Shown: positions 63,351-64,000 of the stretch, piece after piece
How positions within the stretch are numbered: the stretch's first letter is position 1
Layout: each line of letters starts with the position of its first letter
Source of the DNA: Rapana venosa
Taxonomy: Eukaryota; Mollusca; Gastropoda; Neogastropoda; Muricidae
Direction of reading: 5' to 3'
Assembly (NCBI GenBank): GCA_028751875.1
Contig: CM054140.1
Location: 47,721,461-47,785,460 of the forward strand
Length of the DNA stretch: 64,000 nt
Notes under the pieces: model-generated
What the model was told of the DNA's origin: nothing
The model's database searches: none
What the model saw: only the letters and a program-made list of their open reading frames with translations
Program-made: the position numbers and the translations under genes

Positions 63351-64000
63351 TGTGCACGAAGGACAAACTATACTTTCGAAAACTAAATCAGCCTCATTTT
63401 GAATTCATAAAAATAAACTTTGCTAACCAGATCCAACTTTGTTGGATTTTTGCAACTAAGTGTAAGAACCCGTATGATGCACATGCGTACAAGCGCCACT
63501 GTGACAGTGCCAGCATACACACACACCACATGAACGCATGCGCATACACACATCTTGTCATACATACTGAGAATTATCACTTCTCTTACTTACGCCAAAG
63601 CCACACCTTCTCTCACACGCCAAAGCCACACCCACCACCCCTCATTATTGTTGTTATTATTATTACTAGTAGTAGTCAATTCGTGTCCATCACAATAGCA
63701 ATAGAAAACCAAAGATACCCATTTCAGTAGCCTACTCCTTAGCCTACGGATGTGATTCTGTCAATTCCTAGTTGCACAATGGAAAAACTGAAAATCTGAT
63801 CCCAAAAAGAGAAGAAAAAAAATAGTAGTAGGCCTAGTAGTAGTATCATTTAGTAGTAGTAGTAGTGTTCATAATGGCATCTCGTGCTAGTAACTAATCA
63901 TCAGGTTCGTTTTACTACCCTCACATTGAATGATGATTGAAAGTGGTTGTGTCAGTTTGACAATCATTACCCCCTGCAACCTATCTATCTATCTATCTGT

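Overview
This is animal nuclear DNA. Genes are split by GT-AG introns, the DNA is AT-rich with many microsatellites, and tRNA-derived SINEs and non-LTR retrotransposons are common. The SINE families (tRNA-like head, shared conserved body, interchangeable tails) and the divergence of the proteins from vertebrate relatives suggest a lophotrochozoan, most likely a gastropod mollusc. That placement is inference; no species can be named from the sequence alone.

Three protein-coding genes can be assembled exon by exon, with every splice phase agreeing. (1) Plus strand, 127-10398: the 3' part of a PDE7-type cAMP phosphodiesterase (five exons; the 5' part lies outside the window). Its last exon adds an unusually long, low-complexity C-terminal tail with repeated basophilic phosphorylation motifs. 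(2) Minus strand, 37197-23993: a complete mitochondrial fission regulator of the MTFR1/MTFR2 family (eight coding exons, 420 aa). (3) Plus strand, 39586-55765: a complete PGAP6/TMEM8-type GPI-processing phospholipase (twelve coding exons, 742 aa), including a short signal-peptide exon. PDE7 and MTFR face each other tail to tail, the arrangement remembered for both human pairs (PDE7A-MTFR1 and PDE7B-MTFR2). MTFR and PGAP6 are divergent and probably share a promoter near 39.45 kb that carries a perfect ETS-type site.

The 13.6 kb between PDE7 and MTFR (10.4-24.0 kb) has no recognisable gene. It holds the PDE7 3' UTR, a 57-bp tandem array at 12.0-12.4 kb, a ~34-bp minisatellite at 15.4-16.4 kb and dispersed repeats. 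The last MTFR intron (24.1-30.7 kb) contains an old I-type LINE (RT plus RNase H) that lost its RT core and was then split by a ~3.2 kb RTE-like LINE, with a near-perfect 12-bp target-site duplication. A second, 5'-truncated RTE-like fragment sits in PGAP6 intron 10.

Downstream of PGAP6 (55.8-64 kb) there are SINEs, a MITE-like family, a duplicated block and simple repeats. A CpG-richer patch at 63.15-63.35 kb may be the promoter or first exon of the next gene. The most notable repeat is a SINE joining a tRNA-like head to a 5S-rRNA-like segment (two copies), which shares a short core with a different tRNA-headed SINE at 32.1 kb.
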